Of a stretch of DNA of 64,000 nucleotides, positions 17,163 through 25,538 are shown piece by piece. The stretch comes from Tabrizicola_A aquatica (GTDB lineage: Bacteria > Pseudomonadota > Alphaproteobacteria > Rhodobacterales > Rhodobacteraceae). Position numbers and translations under genes: made by a program. Where the stretch lies: NCBI GenBank assembly GCA_965194375.1, contig CBDAEL010000005.1. One strand, 5' to 3'. Every line of letters begins with the position of its first letter. Within the stretch, counting starts at the first letter, position 1. The notes beneath the pieces were generated by a model. It did no database searches. It saw only the letters and a program-made list of their open reading frames with translations, and had not been told where the DNA came from.

Positions 17163-17211
17163 TGCGGCCCAAATATCCTGCGGGGGGTCCGGGGGGCGCA
17201 AAGCCCCCCGG
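17163..17211 (-). repeat. Dispersed intergenic repeat, copy 2, with strong hairpin
   Basis: Read on the minus strand, a 9-bp perfect stem (CCGGGGGGC/GCCCCCCGG, 17189-17211) is followed by CCCCCCGCAGGATATTTGGG. It lies in the gap between the binding protein and the DppB-like permease. Such a hairpin could limit read-through and keep receptor mRNA more abundant than permease mRNA. That role is an inference. Confidence 0.7.
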
Positions 17212-17239
17212 CCTTTTCGCAAAGGCGACGGGTCTGGGC

Positions 17240-18760
17240 TTACGCCCGCTTCATCAGATGCGGCAACAAGGAGCCCGAAGCATGCGGGGTCACCACCACG
17301 CCCGGCGCGGCCAAGACCGGCTGGACATATTGCAGCAAGGGGATGACCAGCGCGTTCTCAGCCACAAAGCGGTCCACCGCTTTCCAACCTTCGATGCGCT
17401 TGGCCTCATCCTGCTCACCCCACAGGGGGCCGATCATGCCGATCAGATCCTCGCCATCCCAAACCGAGTGGGGCGAGGGGCCGAACATGGCAAAGCCGGT
17501 CGAGGTCGTAGGGTCGCCCACCGAGTTGCCCCAGTTGTAGAAGGCGGCCGGTGCCAGAGTGTCCGCCCCGCGCAGCTCATAGTGCTTGGCGATCTCGTAG
17601 ATCTCGATCTCGGCCTCGATCCCCACCTTGCGCCACAGCCCAACGATGGCTTGGACCATTTCGTAATCCTTAGGCTTAAAGCCCTTGGTGGTCTGGATCT
17701 TGAACTTCACCGGATTGTCCGGACCAAAGCCCGAAGCAGCCAGAAGCTCAATCGCCTTGGCCTCATCATAAGGCACGGTGATCGAGGCGTCATAGGCGTC
17801 GTATTCCGCGGTCTGCAGCGTGTCGATCTTCACACCATAACCGCCCAGAAGCCGATCAATGATCGCCTGCTTGTCGATGGCATGGGCTGCAGCCTTGCGC
17901 ACGTTCGGGTCAAGCATCACGTCGATGTCGTTCAGGAAGATCATCCCGATGTCCGAGATCGGTGCCGCCACGCCGGTCATGGTGGCCTTCAGGCGGTCGT
18001 ATTCCTCGTAAGGCACTTCCAGCGTGACATGCGAGTTGCCCGATTCGACTTCGGCCACGCGGGCCGCGGCGTCGGTGACGAACTTGATCGTCACGGTCTT
18101 GAACTCGGGCGCACCACCCCAGTAGTTTTCGTTGGCCTTCAGCCGCACGAAAGCGTTGCGCTCGAACTTTTCAACCATATAGGGGCCGGTGCCGATGGGC
18201 GCGGCCTCAAAGCCCTCTGCGCCGACCTTTTCGTAATAGGCCTTGGGCAGGACATAGCCGGTCAGGAAGTACATCCACTTGAAGATGGTGGGGTCGAACT
18301 GGGTCACATCGGCGATGACCTTGTTGCCCTCAACCCGGTGGTTGGCCAGCGTGCCCCAGACGAACTGAATGGGCGAGCCGGTTTCAGGGTTGGCCACGCG
18401 GGCAAGGCTCCACGCCACATCTTCGGCGGTGAAGGGGCTGCCGTCATGCCAGGTGACGCCCTCGCGGACGGTCATCCAAACCTGGGTCTTGTCATCGTTC
18501 CAGCCCCATTCGGTCAGCAGGCCGGGGGCGGGCTTCAGGTCAGGCTGTTGCAGGATGTATTGGTCAAAAACCGACTGATAGATGCCCTGAATGGTGGGGT
18601 TCACTGCCGAAGGGCCGACAGTCGGGTCCCAAGAGGGCAGGTTGACGTTATAGGCGATGACCAGTTCTTCAATCGCTTGGGCGCGGGCGGGCAGGCCAAA
18701 GGCCCCCGCCGCGACCGTGGCGGCTGAGATTTGCAGAAGGGAACGTCGTGAGAGTTTCAT
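17240..18760 (-). CDS. ABC transporter substrate-binding protein, dipeptide/oligopeptide family (SBP_bac_5)
   Basis: A 506-residue periplasmic receptor with a Tat-type leader (MKLSRRSLLQISAATVAAG...LPARA, twin Arg at 5-6) ending near residue 27. The mature protein has the family elements WMTVREGVTWHDGSPFTAEDV, FDPTIFKWMYFLTG and AHAIDKQAIIDRLLGGYGV. It heads the importer genes and follows an FAD oxidoreductase gene by 45 bases. The family takes peptides, opines, nickel and many amino-acid-like molecules. Context suggests the substrate may feed the adjoining aromatic catabolic genes, but this is inference. Confidence 0.9.
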   Translation of the reverse strand: MKLSRRSLLQISAATVAAGAFGLPARAQAIEELVIAYNVNLPSWDPTVGPSAVNPTIQGIYQSVFDQYILQQPDLKPAPGLLTEWGWNDDKTQVWMTVREGVTWHDGSPFTAEDVAWSLARVANPETGSPIQFVWGTLANHRVEGNKVIADVTQFDPTIFKWMYFLTGYVLPKAYYEKVGAEGFEAAPIGTGPYMVEKFERNAFVRLKANENYWGGAPEFKTVTIKFVTDAAARVAEVESGNSHVTLEVPYEEYDRLKATMTGVAAPISDIGMIFLNDIDVMLDPNVRKAAAHAIDKQAIIDRLLGGYGVKIDTLQTAEYDAYDASITVPYDEAKAIELLAASGFGPDNPVKFKIQTTKGFKPKDYEMVQAIVGLWRKVGIEAEIEIYEIAKHYELRGADTLAPAAFYNWGNSVGDPTTSTGFAMFGPSPHSVWDGEDLIGMIGPLWGEQDEAKRIEGWKAVDRFVAENALVIPLLQYVQPVLAAPGVVVTPHASGSLLPHLMKRA

Positions 18761-18805
18761 GGTGCTTCCTGTTGGTTGAGTTTCGTTTTTTGTCTTTTTT
18801 ATTCG

Positions 18806-20374
18806 TTACTTGCCTGCCAGTTTTGCCGCCAGCATGGTGCCAGACCCCGCCCCTGTGCCCGCCCCGGGCCAAACAGCGGCGCCTGTCAGGTGCAGCTGTT
18901 TCAGCGGGGTTGATCCATCCGCATGGCCGCGCGCGGGACGGAACAGAAAGTTCTGCGCCAGATGGTGCGAGCCGCAGACCTGATCTCCGCCGACAAGATT
19001 GGGGTTGTCAGCTTCGAGATCATTCGGGGTAACAACGCGGCTGGCAAGGATTTTCGCACCTGTGCCCGGGGCATAACGTTCAAGGATCTGCAGCGCGCGC
19101 TGGGCAAAGGGTTCGGCCGCCTCTGCCCAATCGGTCGCGGCAATCTCGCCCTTGGCATCGCCCAAAATGGTGCCGGGGGCCATGCGGACCTGAACCCAAA
19201 GCACATGCTTGCCCTGCGGCGCGCGGCTGGGGTCGAACACGGTGGGCTGGCCGACCACAAGGATCGGCTCATCGGGCAACAGCCCGGCGCGGGCTTGGGC
19301 ATAGGTGCGCGCCATCTGGTCAAGGCTGGGGGCGAGATGGACATAGGCGAAGGATTTCAACTCGGGCCCCGCCGCCCAATCGGGCAGGCTGTCCAGCGCG
19401 AGGTGAATCATCATCGTGCCGGGCGCATGTACAAAGCCGGTCATGGCGCGGTCAAAGGCCGGGGTGATGCCCCCGGTCAGGCGCGGCAGGGCCGAGGGTG
19501 CGACCCCGGCAATCACCGCGCGGGTGGCGGTGATCTTGCGGCCATCGGCCAGCTCGATCCCGCTGGCGCGCTGGCCGTCATGCAGGATGCGCGCAACAGG
19601 CGCGTTGCATTCAACCACCCCGCCACGCGCCTCAATCGCGCCGACAAGCGCACGAACAATAGTGTCGGCCCCGCCCTTGCCAATGGCCATACCGAAGGCT
19701 TGGCCTGCCATGCCTTCCAGATAGGGGAAAAGCGCCCCGCCCGAGATGTCGGGCGCGAAATCCAGATGCATGCCCCAAGCCCCAAGCATCGCCTGCACCT
19801 CAGGCGATTCGAAGGTGCGGCCTAGCCAGTCGCGCGGCGAGCGGGTCAGGAACTGCGCCATGTCGAGCGTGCCCGCCACCCCTTTGGCGCGCAGTGTTTT
19901 GAACATAAAATATGCAAGCGCACGAAACCCCATCGGGCTGCCCAAAAGGCCAAAGAGATGCGGGGCCTCGGCCGCAAAGCCCGCGAGCAATTCGCCCCAC
20001 GTCTCGGCGTCACGCTGTGAAAAACTGGCGATCTGCGCCGTGGTCGCGGCCATGTCAGTGGTCACGCCGCACCAGCGCCCGTTCGGGAAGGCCGAGGCAA
20101 AGGGCTTGTTTACAGGCACGAATTCCGCGCCATGCTGGGCGAGTTCGGCGGCGTTTTCCTTGAAAAAGGCGCTGCCTGCGAACAGCGACAGGTTCATCGC
20201 GGCCCAGTCATGACGAAAGCCGGGCAGGGTGTATTCGCCTGTTTTCACCGCGCCACCCGCCACAGGTGCGGCTTCGAACAGACCCACGCGCCAGCCCTTC
20301 CGGGCAAGCTGCAGTGCACAGGCCAACGTATTGTGGCCAGCACCGATCAGCACCGCGTCAAATCTGTCCGCCAT
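18806..20374 (-). CDS. FAD-dependent oxidoreductase of the phytoene-dehydrogenase-like group (copy 1)
   Basis: A 522-residue flavoprotein. The dinucleotide-binding start is DAVLIGAGHNTLACALQLAR, with the FAD ribose Glu in VGLFEAAPVAGGAVKTGEY. The C-terminal FAD motif lies around LTGAAVWPGAGTGAGSG. The group includes carotenoid desaturases and retinol saturases, but many members have unknown substrates, and no carotenoid genes are present here. The start MADRFDAVLIG at 20374 has GGGGGGATTGG upstream. It is divergent from a cyclase gene and leads into the ABC importer operon. A paralogue with the same layout lies at 21349-22908. Confidence 0.85.
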   Translation of the reverse strand: MADRFDAVLIGAGHNTLACALQLARKGWRVGLFEAAPVAGGAVKTGEYTLPGFRHDWAAMNLSLFAGSAFFKENAAELAQHGAEFVPVNKPFASAFPNGRWCGVTTDMAATTAQIASFSQRDAETWGELLAGFAAEAPHLFGLLGSPMGFRALAYFMFKTLRAKGVAGTLDMAQFLTRSPRDWLGRTFESPEVQAMLGAWGMHLDFAPDISGGALFPYLEGMAGQAFGMAIGKGGADTIVRALVGAIEARGGVVECNAPVARILHDGQRASGIELADGRKITATRAVIAGVAPSALPRLTGGITPAFDRAMTGFVHAPGTMMIHLALDSLPDWAAGPELKSFAYVHLAPSLDQMARTYAQARAGLLPDEPILVVGQPTVFDPSRAPQGKHVLWVQVRMAPGTILGDAKGEIAATDWAEAAEPFAQRALQILERYAPGTGAKILASRVVTPNDLEADNPNLVGGDQVCGSHHLAQNFLFRPARGHADGSTPLKQLHLTGAAVWPGAGTGAGSGTMLAAKLAGK

Positions 20375-20480
20375 GGAGTTCCAATCCCCCCGTGATGAGA
20401 GGATATTTGCAAACGCATCCAATTCTGTCTAGGCTGAATCGTGAGGGGCGTAGATGCGCCCCACCAATAGGGAGATGACG
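20375..20480. promoter_or_regulatory. Divergent control region between the transporter operon and the cyclase operon
   Basis: These 106 bases must hold promoters for both directions. Two symmetric elements are visible: the palindrome TTTGCAAA inside GGATATTTGCAAACGCATCC (20401-20420), and GGGGCG/CGCCCC around six bases (20445-20462). The first is a candidate operator for the MarR protein encoded downstream at 22905. I cannot place -35/-10 boxes with confidence. Confidence 0.45.
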
Positions 20481-21272
20481 ATGACTGCTGCAAATGTGCT
20501 TGCCAGCCTTGCCGGCATGCTGGCTTCGGGTGGGGTTGAGGTGGTGGATTGCTCGGGCGTGCTCGGGCCAGAGACGCCCTTGCTGAAACTGCCGCCAGAT
20601 TTCGCCAAGGACACCCCGCCGATCAAGATTCACCGCATTTCCGAATATGACAAGGACGGTCCTTTCTGGGCTTGGAACTGGCTGGAACTGGGCGAGCATT
20701 CGGGCACCCATTTCGACGCGCCGCACCACTGGATCACCGGCAAGGACTATGCCGATGGATACACCGACACCCTGCCGGTGCAGCGTCTTGTGGCCCCGGT
20801 CAACGTCTTGGATTTCGCCAAGGAATGTGGCGAGAACCCCGATTTCCTGCTGACCATCGACCATGTGAAGGCTTGGGAGGCCAAGCACGGCGCGATCAAG
20901 GCGGGTGAATGGGTTGTGCTGCGGTCCGACTGGGACAAGCGCGCGCACGATGAAAACCTGTTCCTCAATTCCAACGAGACCGGCCCGCACACCCCCGGCC
21001 CAACCGCCGAGGTGATCGAGTATCTCTTGTCCAAGGGCATTGTCGGCTGGGGCAGCCAGTGCATCGGCACCGATGCGGGCCAAGCCGGTGGCATGACGCC
21101 GCCCTTCCCGGCGCACAACCTTTTGCACAAGCACAACTGCTATGGTCTGGCCTCGCTGGCCAATCTGGACAAGCTGCCTGCCAAGGGCGCGATCCTGATT
21201 GCCGCCCCCTTGAAGATCAAGAGCGGCACCGGTTCGCCCATTCGGGCGCTGGCGCTGGTGCCACGCGGCTGA
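20481..21272 (+). CDS. Cyclase-family metal-dependent hydrolase (isatin hydrolase / kynurenine formamidase superfamily)
   Basis: A 263-residue soluble protein of the cyclase family. The metal and catalytic motif HxGTHxDxPxH is exact (EHSGTHFDAPHHW), and a C-terminal segment GWGSQCIGTDAGQ follows. Known members hydrolyse amide or lactam bonds next to an aromatic ring: isatin hydrolase (isatin to isatinate) and bacterial kynurenine formamidase KynB. The length is nearer to isatin hydrolases than to the roughly 210-residue KynB. ATG 20481 is preferred to 20475 because GGGAG is then correctly spaced. It heads the operon with the FAD oxidoreductase, MarR and iorAB. Substrate is inferred from context. 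Confidence 0.82.
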   Translation: MTAANVLASLAGMLASGGVEVVDCSGVLGPETPLLKLPPDFAKDTPPIKIHRISEYDKDGPFWAWNWLELGEHSGTHFDAPHHWITGKDYADGYTDTLPVQRLVAPVNVLDFAKECGENPDFLLTIDHVKAWEAKHGAIKAGEWVVLRSDWDKRAHDENLFLNSNETGPHTPGPTAEVIEYLLSKGIVGWGSQCIGTDAGQAGGMTPPFPAHNLLHKHNCYGLASLANLDKLPAKGAILIAAPLKIKSGTGSPIRALALVPRG

Positions 21273-21348
21273 TCGCAGCGCGTGACGCGAACGGGCAGGG
21301 TGGGCGGTCTCGCCCACCTTGCGAAACCTTTTATCTGCACGGGGCAGC

Positions 21349-22908
21349 ATGGCCTTTGACCACATCATCATCGGGTCCGGGATCAACGGGCTGGTTGCGG
21401 CGGCGATGCTGGCCAAGAAGGGTCGGCGCGTGCTGGTTTTGGAGCGCAACAACCGCTTTGGCGGCGCGCTGCGCACTGAGCAGGCGACCGCGCCGGGCTT
21501 TACCCATGATGTGATGGCAGCGACCTGGGTCTTGTTCATGACCTCGCCCGCTGGGGCGGCGCTTGGGCCGGATCTGGCGGCCCATGGGATGGAATACTGC
21601 CACACGGCGCACCCAACGGCGGTGCTGCGCCCGAATGGCGACGCCTTGGTTTGCACCACCGATCAGGCTGCCAACATCGCCGCATGGGAGGCGCTGGCCC
21701 CCGGTGACGGCGCAGCCCATGCCCGTGATGTGGGGGGCGTTCTGGCAGACGCGCCGTTTCTCTTTGCGCTTTTGGGCGGCAATCTGTGGTCATGGCCGAC
21801 GGCCAAGCTGATGTTCGGGCAGGTAAGGAAGCGCGGTCTGCGCGGTCTTGCGGCGTGGATGGGCTCGGCCCTGACCCCTGCGCGCGGTTGGCTTGAGACC
21901 ACCTATCAATCTCCGCTGGTGCATGCGCTTTGGGCACCTTGGGTGCTGCACTGCGGCCTGACGCCCGAAAGCACCTATTCGGGCCAGATGGGCAAGGTGA
22001 TTGCCTTTGCCGTTGAGGCGGCAGGAGCGCCGATCATCAAGGGCGGGTCTGGCGCGGCCGTGCGGGCCTTTGAAAGCCTGATCACCGCGCAGGGCGGGCA
22101 GATGCGCGTCAATGCGGATGTGGATGAAATTCTGGTGCGCGATGGCCGGGTGCGCGGGGTGCGCCTCAAGGGCGGTGAAGAGATCGCAGCCCCGTCGGTT
22201 CTGGCTTCGGTCACGCCGGGGCAGCTTTATGGCCGCCTGTTGAAGGACGTGAACCTGCCCGAGGACAGGGCGGCGGCCAAGCAGTTCCGCCATGGGCGCG
22301 GCAATTTCCAACTGCATTACGCGCTGTCGGGTCAGCCCGAGTGGATCGCGCCGGGACTTGAGGACGTGGCGCTGATCCATCTGTCAGATGGCATAGACGC
22401 GGTGTCGAAATCGGCCAATGAGGCCGAGCGGGGGCTGTTTCCCGAAACCCCGACGATCTGCGTTGGTCAGCCCCACCGGCTGGACCCCACCCGCGCGCCC
22501 GAGGGCAAGGCAGTGCTTTGGCTGCAAATCCCCGATGCGCCGCGCGTCATCAAGGGCGATGCGGCGGGCGAGATTACGGCGCGCGATTGGGCCACGGCGC
22601 GTGAGGCCTTTGCTGACCGGCTGGAAGCCATCCTGCGCCGCCATATCCGCAATTTCGACGCCATCAAGATCGTGCGCCGGGCCTATTCTCCGGCCGATCT
22701 GGAAGAGATGAATTGCAACCTTGTCGGCGGCGACCCTTACGGCGGGCAGTGCGGCATGGACCAGTTCTTCATCTGGCGGCCCTTTGCCCATTCGACCAAT
22801 GGGACAAGCGCAGTGTGGGGCCTTATCCAGATTGGCGCCTCCACCCATCCCGGCCCCGGTCTGGGCGGGGGATCGGGCTTTAACGCGGCCAAGAGGCTGG
22901 GCGCATGA
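21349..22908 (+). CDS. FAD-dependent oxidoreductase of the phytoene-dehydrogenase-like group (copy 2)
   Basis: A 519-residue flavoprotein with N-terminal FAD motif HIIIGSGINGLVAAAMLAKK, LVLERNNRFGGALRTE, and C-terminal IGASTHPGPGLGGGSGFNAA. It shares domain order and several segments (PGFTHD, WRPFAHS region, PGxG end) with copy 1 across the divergent region, so the two arose from a common ancestor but are clearly diverged. It may oxidise a partly reduced ring or an amine in the pathway. The substrate is unknown. It overlaps the MarR gene by four bases. Confidence 0.85.
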   Translation: MAFDHIIIGSGINGLVAAAMLAKKGRRVLVLERNNRFGGALRTEQATAPGFTHDVMAATWVLFMTSPAGAALGPDLAAHGMEYCHTAHPTAVLRPNGDALVCTTDQAANIAAWEALAPGDGAAHARDVGGVLADAPFLFALLGGNLWSWPTAKLMFGQVRKRGLRGLAAWMGSALTPARGWLETTYQSPLVHALWAPWVLHCGLTPESTYSGQMGKVIAFAVEAAGAPIIKGGSGAAVRAFESLITAQGGQMRVNADVDEILVRDGRVRGVRLKGGEEIAAPSVLASVTPGQLYGRLLKDVNLPEDRAAAKQFRHGRGNFQLHYALSGQPEWIAPGLEDVALIHLSDGIDAVSKSANEAERGLFPETPTICVGQPHRLDPTRAPEGKAVLWLQIPDAPRVIKGDAAGEITARDWATAREAFADRLEAILRRHIRNFDAIKIVRRAYSPADLEEMNCNLVGGDPYGGQCGMDQFFIWRPFAHSTNGTSAVWGLIQIGASTHPGPGLGGGSGFNAAKRLGA

Positions 22909-23384
22909 CCGATCAATCCGCTCTTCCCAAGGTGCTGGTCCGGTTGGGCGAATTGGGCCTGACCAATTTCGCCCCCTATCTGATGAACCGCATCATGGGG
23001 CGCTATAATGCGCGGCTGCGCGATGAGATGGCCGATCTGGGCCTGACCACCCCCAAGGCGCGGGCGCTGTCGGTTCTGTCGGTGGTCGAGGGGCCGCTCA
23101 TTCGCGAATTGGCGGTCTATACCGTGACCGAGCAATCCACGCTCAGCCGCGCGCTGGACCAGCTGGATGCCGATGGGCTGATCCGCCGCGAGGCTGATCC
23201 GCAAGACAGCCGCGCCACGCGGGTTTACATCACCGAGGCCGGGCGGGGGGTCTTCGAGACGCTTTGGCCCCATATGGCTGAGGCCCAAGCCCGCATGTTT
23301 CGCGGCATTCCCGAAGATGAACGCCGCGCCTTTGTCAGCACCTTGCAGAAGATGCTGGCCAATATCCGAAAGCATGAGATCTGA
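22905..23384 (+). CDS. MarR-family transcriptional regulator (1)
   Basis: A 159-residue winged-helix regulator. The core runs from LTTPKARALSVLSVVEG through VTEQSTLSRALDQLDADGLI (recognition helix) to the wing ADPQDSRATRVYITEAG. MarR proteins usually repress a nearby operon and release DNA on binding an aromatic acid or its CoA ester. It lies between the FAD oxidoreductase (ATGA overlap) and iorA (3-base gap), so it is probably the local, self-regulated repressor of the cyclase-iorAB operon. Confidence 0.9.
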   Translation: MTDQSALPKVLVRLGELGLTNFAPYLMNRIMGRYNARLRDEMADLGLTTPKARALSVLSVVEGPLIRELAVYTVTEQSTLSRALDQLDADGLIRREADPQDSRATRVYITEAGRGVFETLWPHMAEAQARMFRGIPEDERRAFVSTLQKMLANIRKHEI

Positions 23385-23387
23385 CCC

Positions 23388-25538
23388 ATGGCAGAACGCA
23401 GTTTCAAAGCCGAAGTCGAACACCTGCGCCTCGGCGCGGGCGAGACCTTTACCGGTGAGGGGATATTGGCCATCACCAAGGCGCTTTTGGAAAGCGGGGT
23501 CGGCTATGTCGGCGGCTATCAAGGCGCGCCGATCAGCCACCTGATGGACGTGCTGGCCGATGCTGAAGAGTTGTTGGGCGAGTTGGGCGTGCGGTTTGAG
23601 GCCAATGCCAATGAGGCGGCGGCGGCGGCGATGCTGGCGGCAAGCGTGCATTACCCTATTCGGGGGGCTGTCACCTTCAAGGGGCCGGTTGGGGTCAACG
23701 TGGCCTCTGACGCTTTGGCCAACCTGTCGTCTTCGGGCGTGACCGGCGGGGCCATGGTGATTGTGGGCGAGGATTACGGCGAAGGCTCGTCCATCATGCA
23801 AGAGCGCAGCCACCCCTTTGCCATGAAGGCGCAGATGTGGCTCTTGGACCCGCGCCCGAACCTGCCGTCGATCGTGAAAATGGTGTCCGACGGGTTTGAT
23901 CTGTCGGAGGCCTCGAATACCCCCGTCATGCTGATGGTGCGGATCCGGTCGTGCCATGTGACAGGCAGCTTCATCACCCGCGACAACCAGCGCCCCAACC
24001 TGACGGTGCGCGAGGCGGTGGCCAACCCGCGCAGTGATTTCGCCCGCGTCGTGCTGCCGCCGATGTCTTATGCGCATGAGCAGGACAAGGTGAAAAACCG
24101 CTGGCCTGCGGCGGAAAAGTTCATTGTTGACCGCGGCTTGAACGAGTTTTTCGGCCCCAAGGACGCCAATTTCGGAATTGTCGTGCAGGGGGGCATGTAC
24201 AATGGCGTGATCCGCGCCCTTCAGCGTTTGGGTCTGGCCGACATCTACGGCAACACTGATGTGCCGCTTTACGTGCTGAACGTGACCTATCCCCTGATCT
24301 CCTCGCAGTTCCTGCAGTTCTGCGAGGGCAAGGATCATGTCTTGGTGGTGGAAGAGGGTCAGCCTGAGTTCATTGAAACCCAGCTGGGCAGCTATCTCTA
24401 CCGTGCAGGCTCGGGCGTGAAGCTGCACGGCAAGGGGCTCTTCCCGATGGCCGGGGAATACACCGGCGTTGTGATGCTGGATGCGGTGGAAAGCTTTATC
24501 CGCACGGCGGCCCCCGCCATGCTGCCTGCCGCCGTGCGCGCGCCGAACATGGATCGCCCCGCGATCCCGGATCTGTCGAAAACCGTGCCGATCCGTCCGC
24601 CGGGGTTCTGCACCGGCTGCCCGGAACGCCCGATCTTTGCCGCGATGAAGTTGGTCGAGAAAGAGCTGGGCAAGCACCAGATTGCCGCCGACATCGGCTG
24701 TCATTTGTTTGCCAGCCTGCCGCCCTTTGAAATTGGCGGCGCCACCATGGGCTATGGCCTTGGCCCGGCCGCCAACGGCGCCTTTGATGGCGGCGGCGAC
24801 AAACGCGCGATTGCGATCATTGGCGATGGCGGGTTTTGGCACAATGGCCTGTCCTCCTCCTTCACCAACATGGCCTTCAACAAGTCTGACGGCGTGGCGA
24901 TCATCGTGGACAATTACTATTCGGCGGCGACAGGCGGGCAGGACCTCATGTCCTCGCGCGCCAGTAACCCGACCAAGGCCACGAAAAACCCGATCTCCAA
25001 GGCGCTGAACGGCATTGGCATCAACTGGGTGCGCCAGATTGATCGCACCTATGACGTGGCAAAGATGCGCGACACGATCCGTGAGGCGCTGACCACCCCG
25101 GAAAAGGGGCCGAAGGTCATTGTCGCCTCATCCGAATGCATGCTGAACAAGCAGCGGCGGGAAAAGCCCTTGGCGCAGGCGGCGATCAAAGAAGGGCGTC
25201 GGGTGGAAGCCCCGCGCTTTGGCATTGATGAATCGGTCTGCACGGGCGACCACGCCTGTATTCGCCTATCCGGCTGCCCGTCTTTGTCGTTGAAAAAGCT
25301 GGACGATCCCTTGCGCGATGATCCGGTCGCCTCGATCGATAAATCCTGCGTGGGCTGCGGCAATTGCGGCGAGGTGGCCGATGCGGCCATTCTGTGCCCG
25401 TCCTTCTACCGCGCTGATGTGGTGCATAATCCGACGCCTTGGGAAACCCGCATGGCGGGCTTCCGCGCCCGGGTGATCGGCTGGCTGCAAGCCCGCCGCG
25501 CCGCCCGGCGGCTGACCTTCGAAGGAGCGGCCCAATGA
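23388..25538 (+). CDS. iorA: Indolepyruvate:ferredoxin oxidoreductase-type alpha subunit
   Basis: A 716-residue subunit of a 2-oxoacid:ferredoxin oxidoreductase. The pyrimidine-binding domain comes first, then the TPP domain with IGDGGFWHNG (about residue 477) and the partner Asn in VDNYYSAATGG. A CxxC lies near 407 (FCTGCPERP). A C-terminal iron-sulphur domain has cysteines in VCTGDHACIRLSGCP (about 616) and CVGCGNCG (about 653). The family turns arylpyruvates or arylglyoxylates plus CoA into the acyl-CoA, CO2 and reduced ferredoxin. Here it is preceded by a MarR gene and overlaps iorB. Context suggests an aminoaryl 2-oxoacid as substrate. Confidence 0.9.
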   Translation: MAERSFKAEVEHLRLGAGETFTGEGILAITKALLESGVGYVGGYQGAPISHLMDVLADAEELLGELGVRFEANANEAAAAAMLAASVHYPIRGAVTFKGPVGVNVASDALANLSSSGVTGGAMVIVGEDYGEGSSIMQERSHPFAMKAQMWLLDPRPNLPSIVKMVSDGFDLSEASNTPVMLMVRIRSCHVTGSFITRDNQRPNLTVREAVANPRSDFARVVLPPMSYAHEQDKVKNRWPAAEKFIVDRGLNEFFGPKDANFGIVVQGGMYNGVIRALQRLGLADIYGNTDVPLYVLNVTYPLISSQFLQFCEGKDHVLVVEEGQPEFIETQLGSYLYRAGSGVKLHGKGLFPMAGEYTGVVMLDAVESFIRTAAPAMLPAAVRAPNMDRPAIPDLSKTVPIRPPGFCTGCPERPIFAAMKLVEKELGKHQIAADIGCHLFASLPPFEIGGATMGYGLGPAANGAFDGGGDKRAIAIIGDGGFWHNGLSSSFTNMAFNKSDGVAIIVDNYYSAATGGQDLMSSRASNPTKATKNPISKALNGIGINWVRQIDRTYDVAKMRDTIREALTTPEKGPKVIVASSECMLNKQRREKPLAQAAIKEGRRVEAPRFGIDESVCTGDHACIRLSGCPSLSLKKLDDPLRDDPVASIDKSCVGCGNCGEVADAAILCPSFYRADVVHNPTPWETRMAGFRARVIGWLQARRAARRLTFEGAAQ

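Noticed and set aside
20481..21272. Firm call of the cyclase as kynurenine formamidase KynB
   Set aside because: The motif is shared by several activities, the protein is longer than typical KynB, and no tryptophan dioxygenase gene is nearby; kept as an alternative only.
18806..22908. Carotenoid desaturase (crtI) assignment for the two FAD oxidoreductases
   Set aside because: Similarity is at the level of the broad phytoene-dehydrogenase-like group only, and no crt genes are present; context is aromatic catabolism.
22737..24842. A 701-codon open frame on the minus strand opposite the FAD oxidoreductase, MarR and iorA genes
   Set aside because: It is antisense to three genes with clear motifs, is rich in His, Arg, Gly and Gln as expected of GC-rich antisense frames, and shows no domain.
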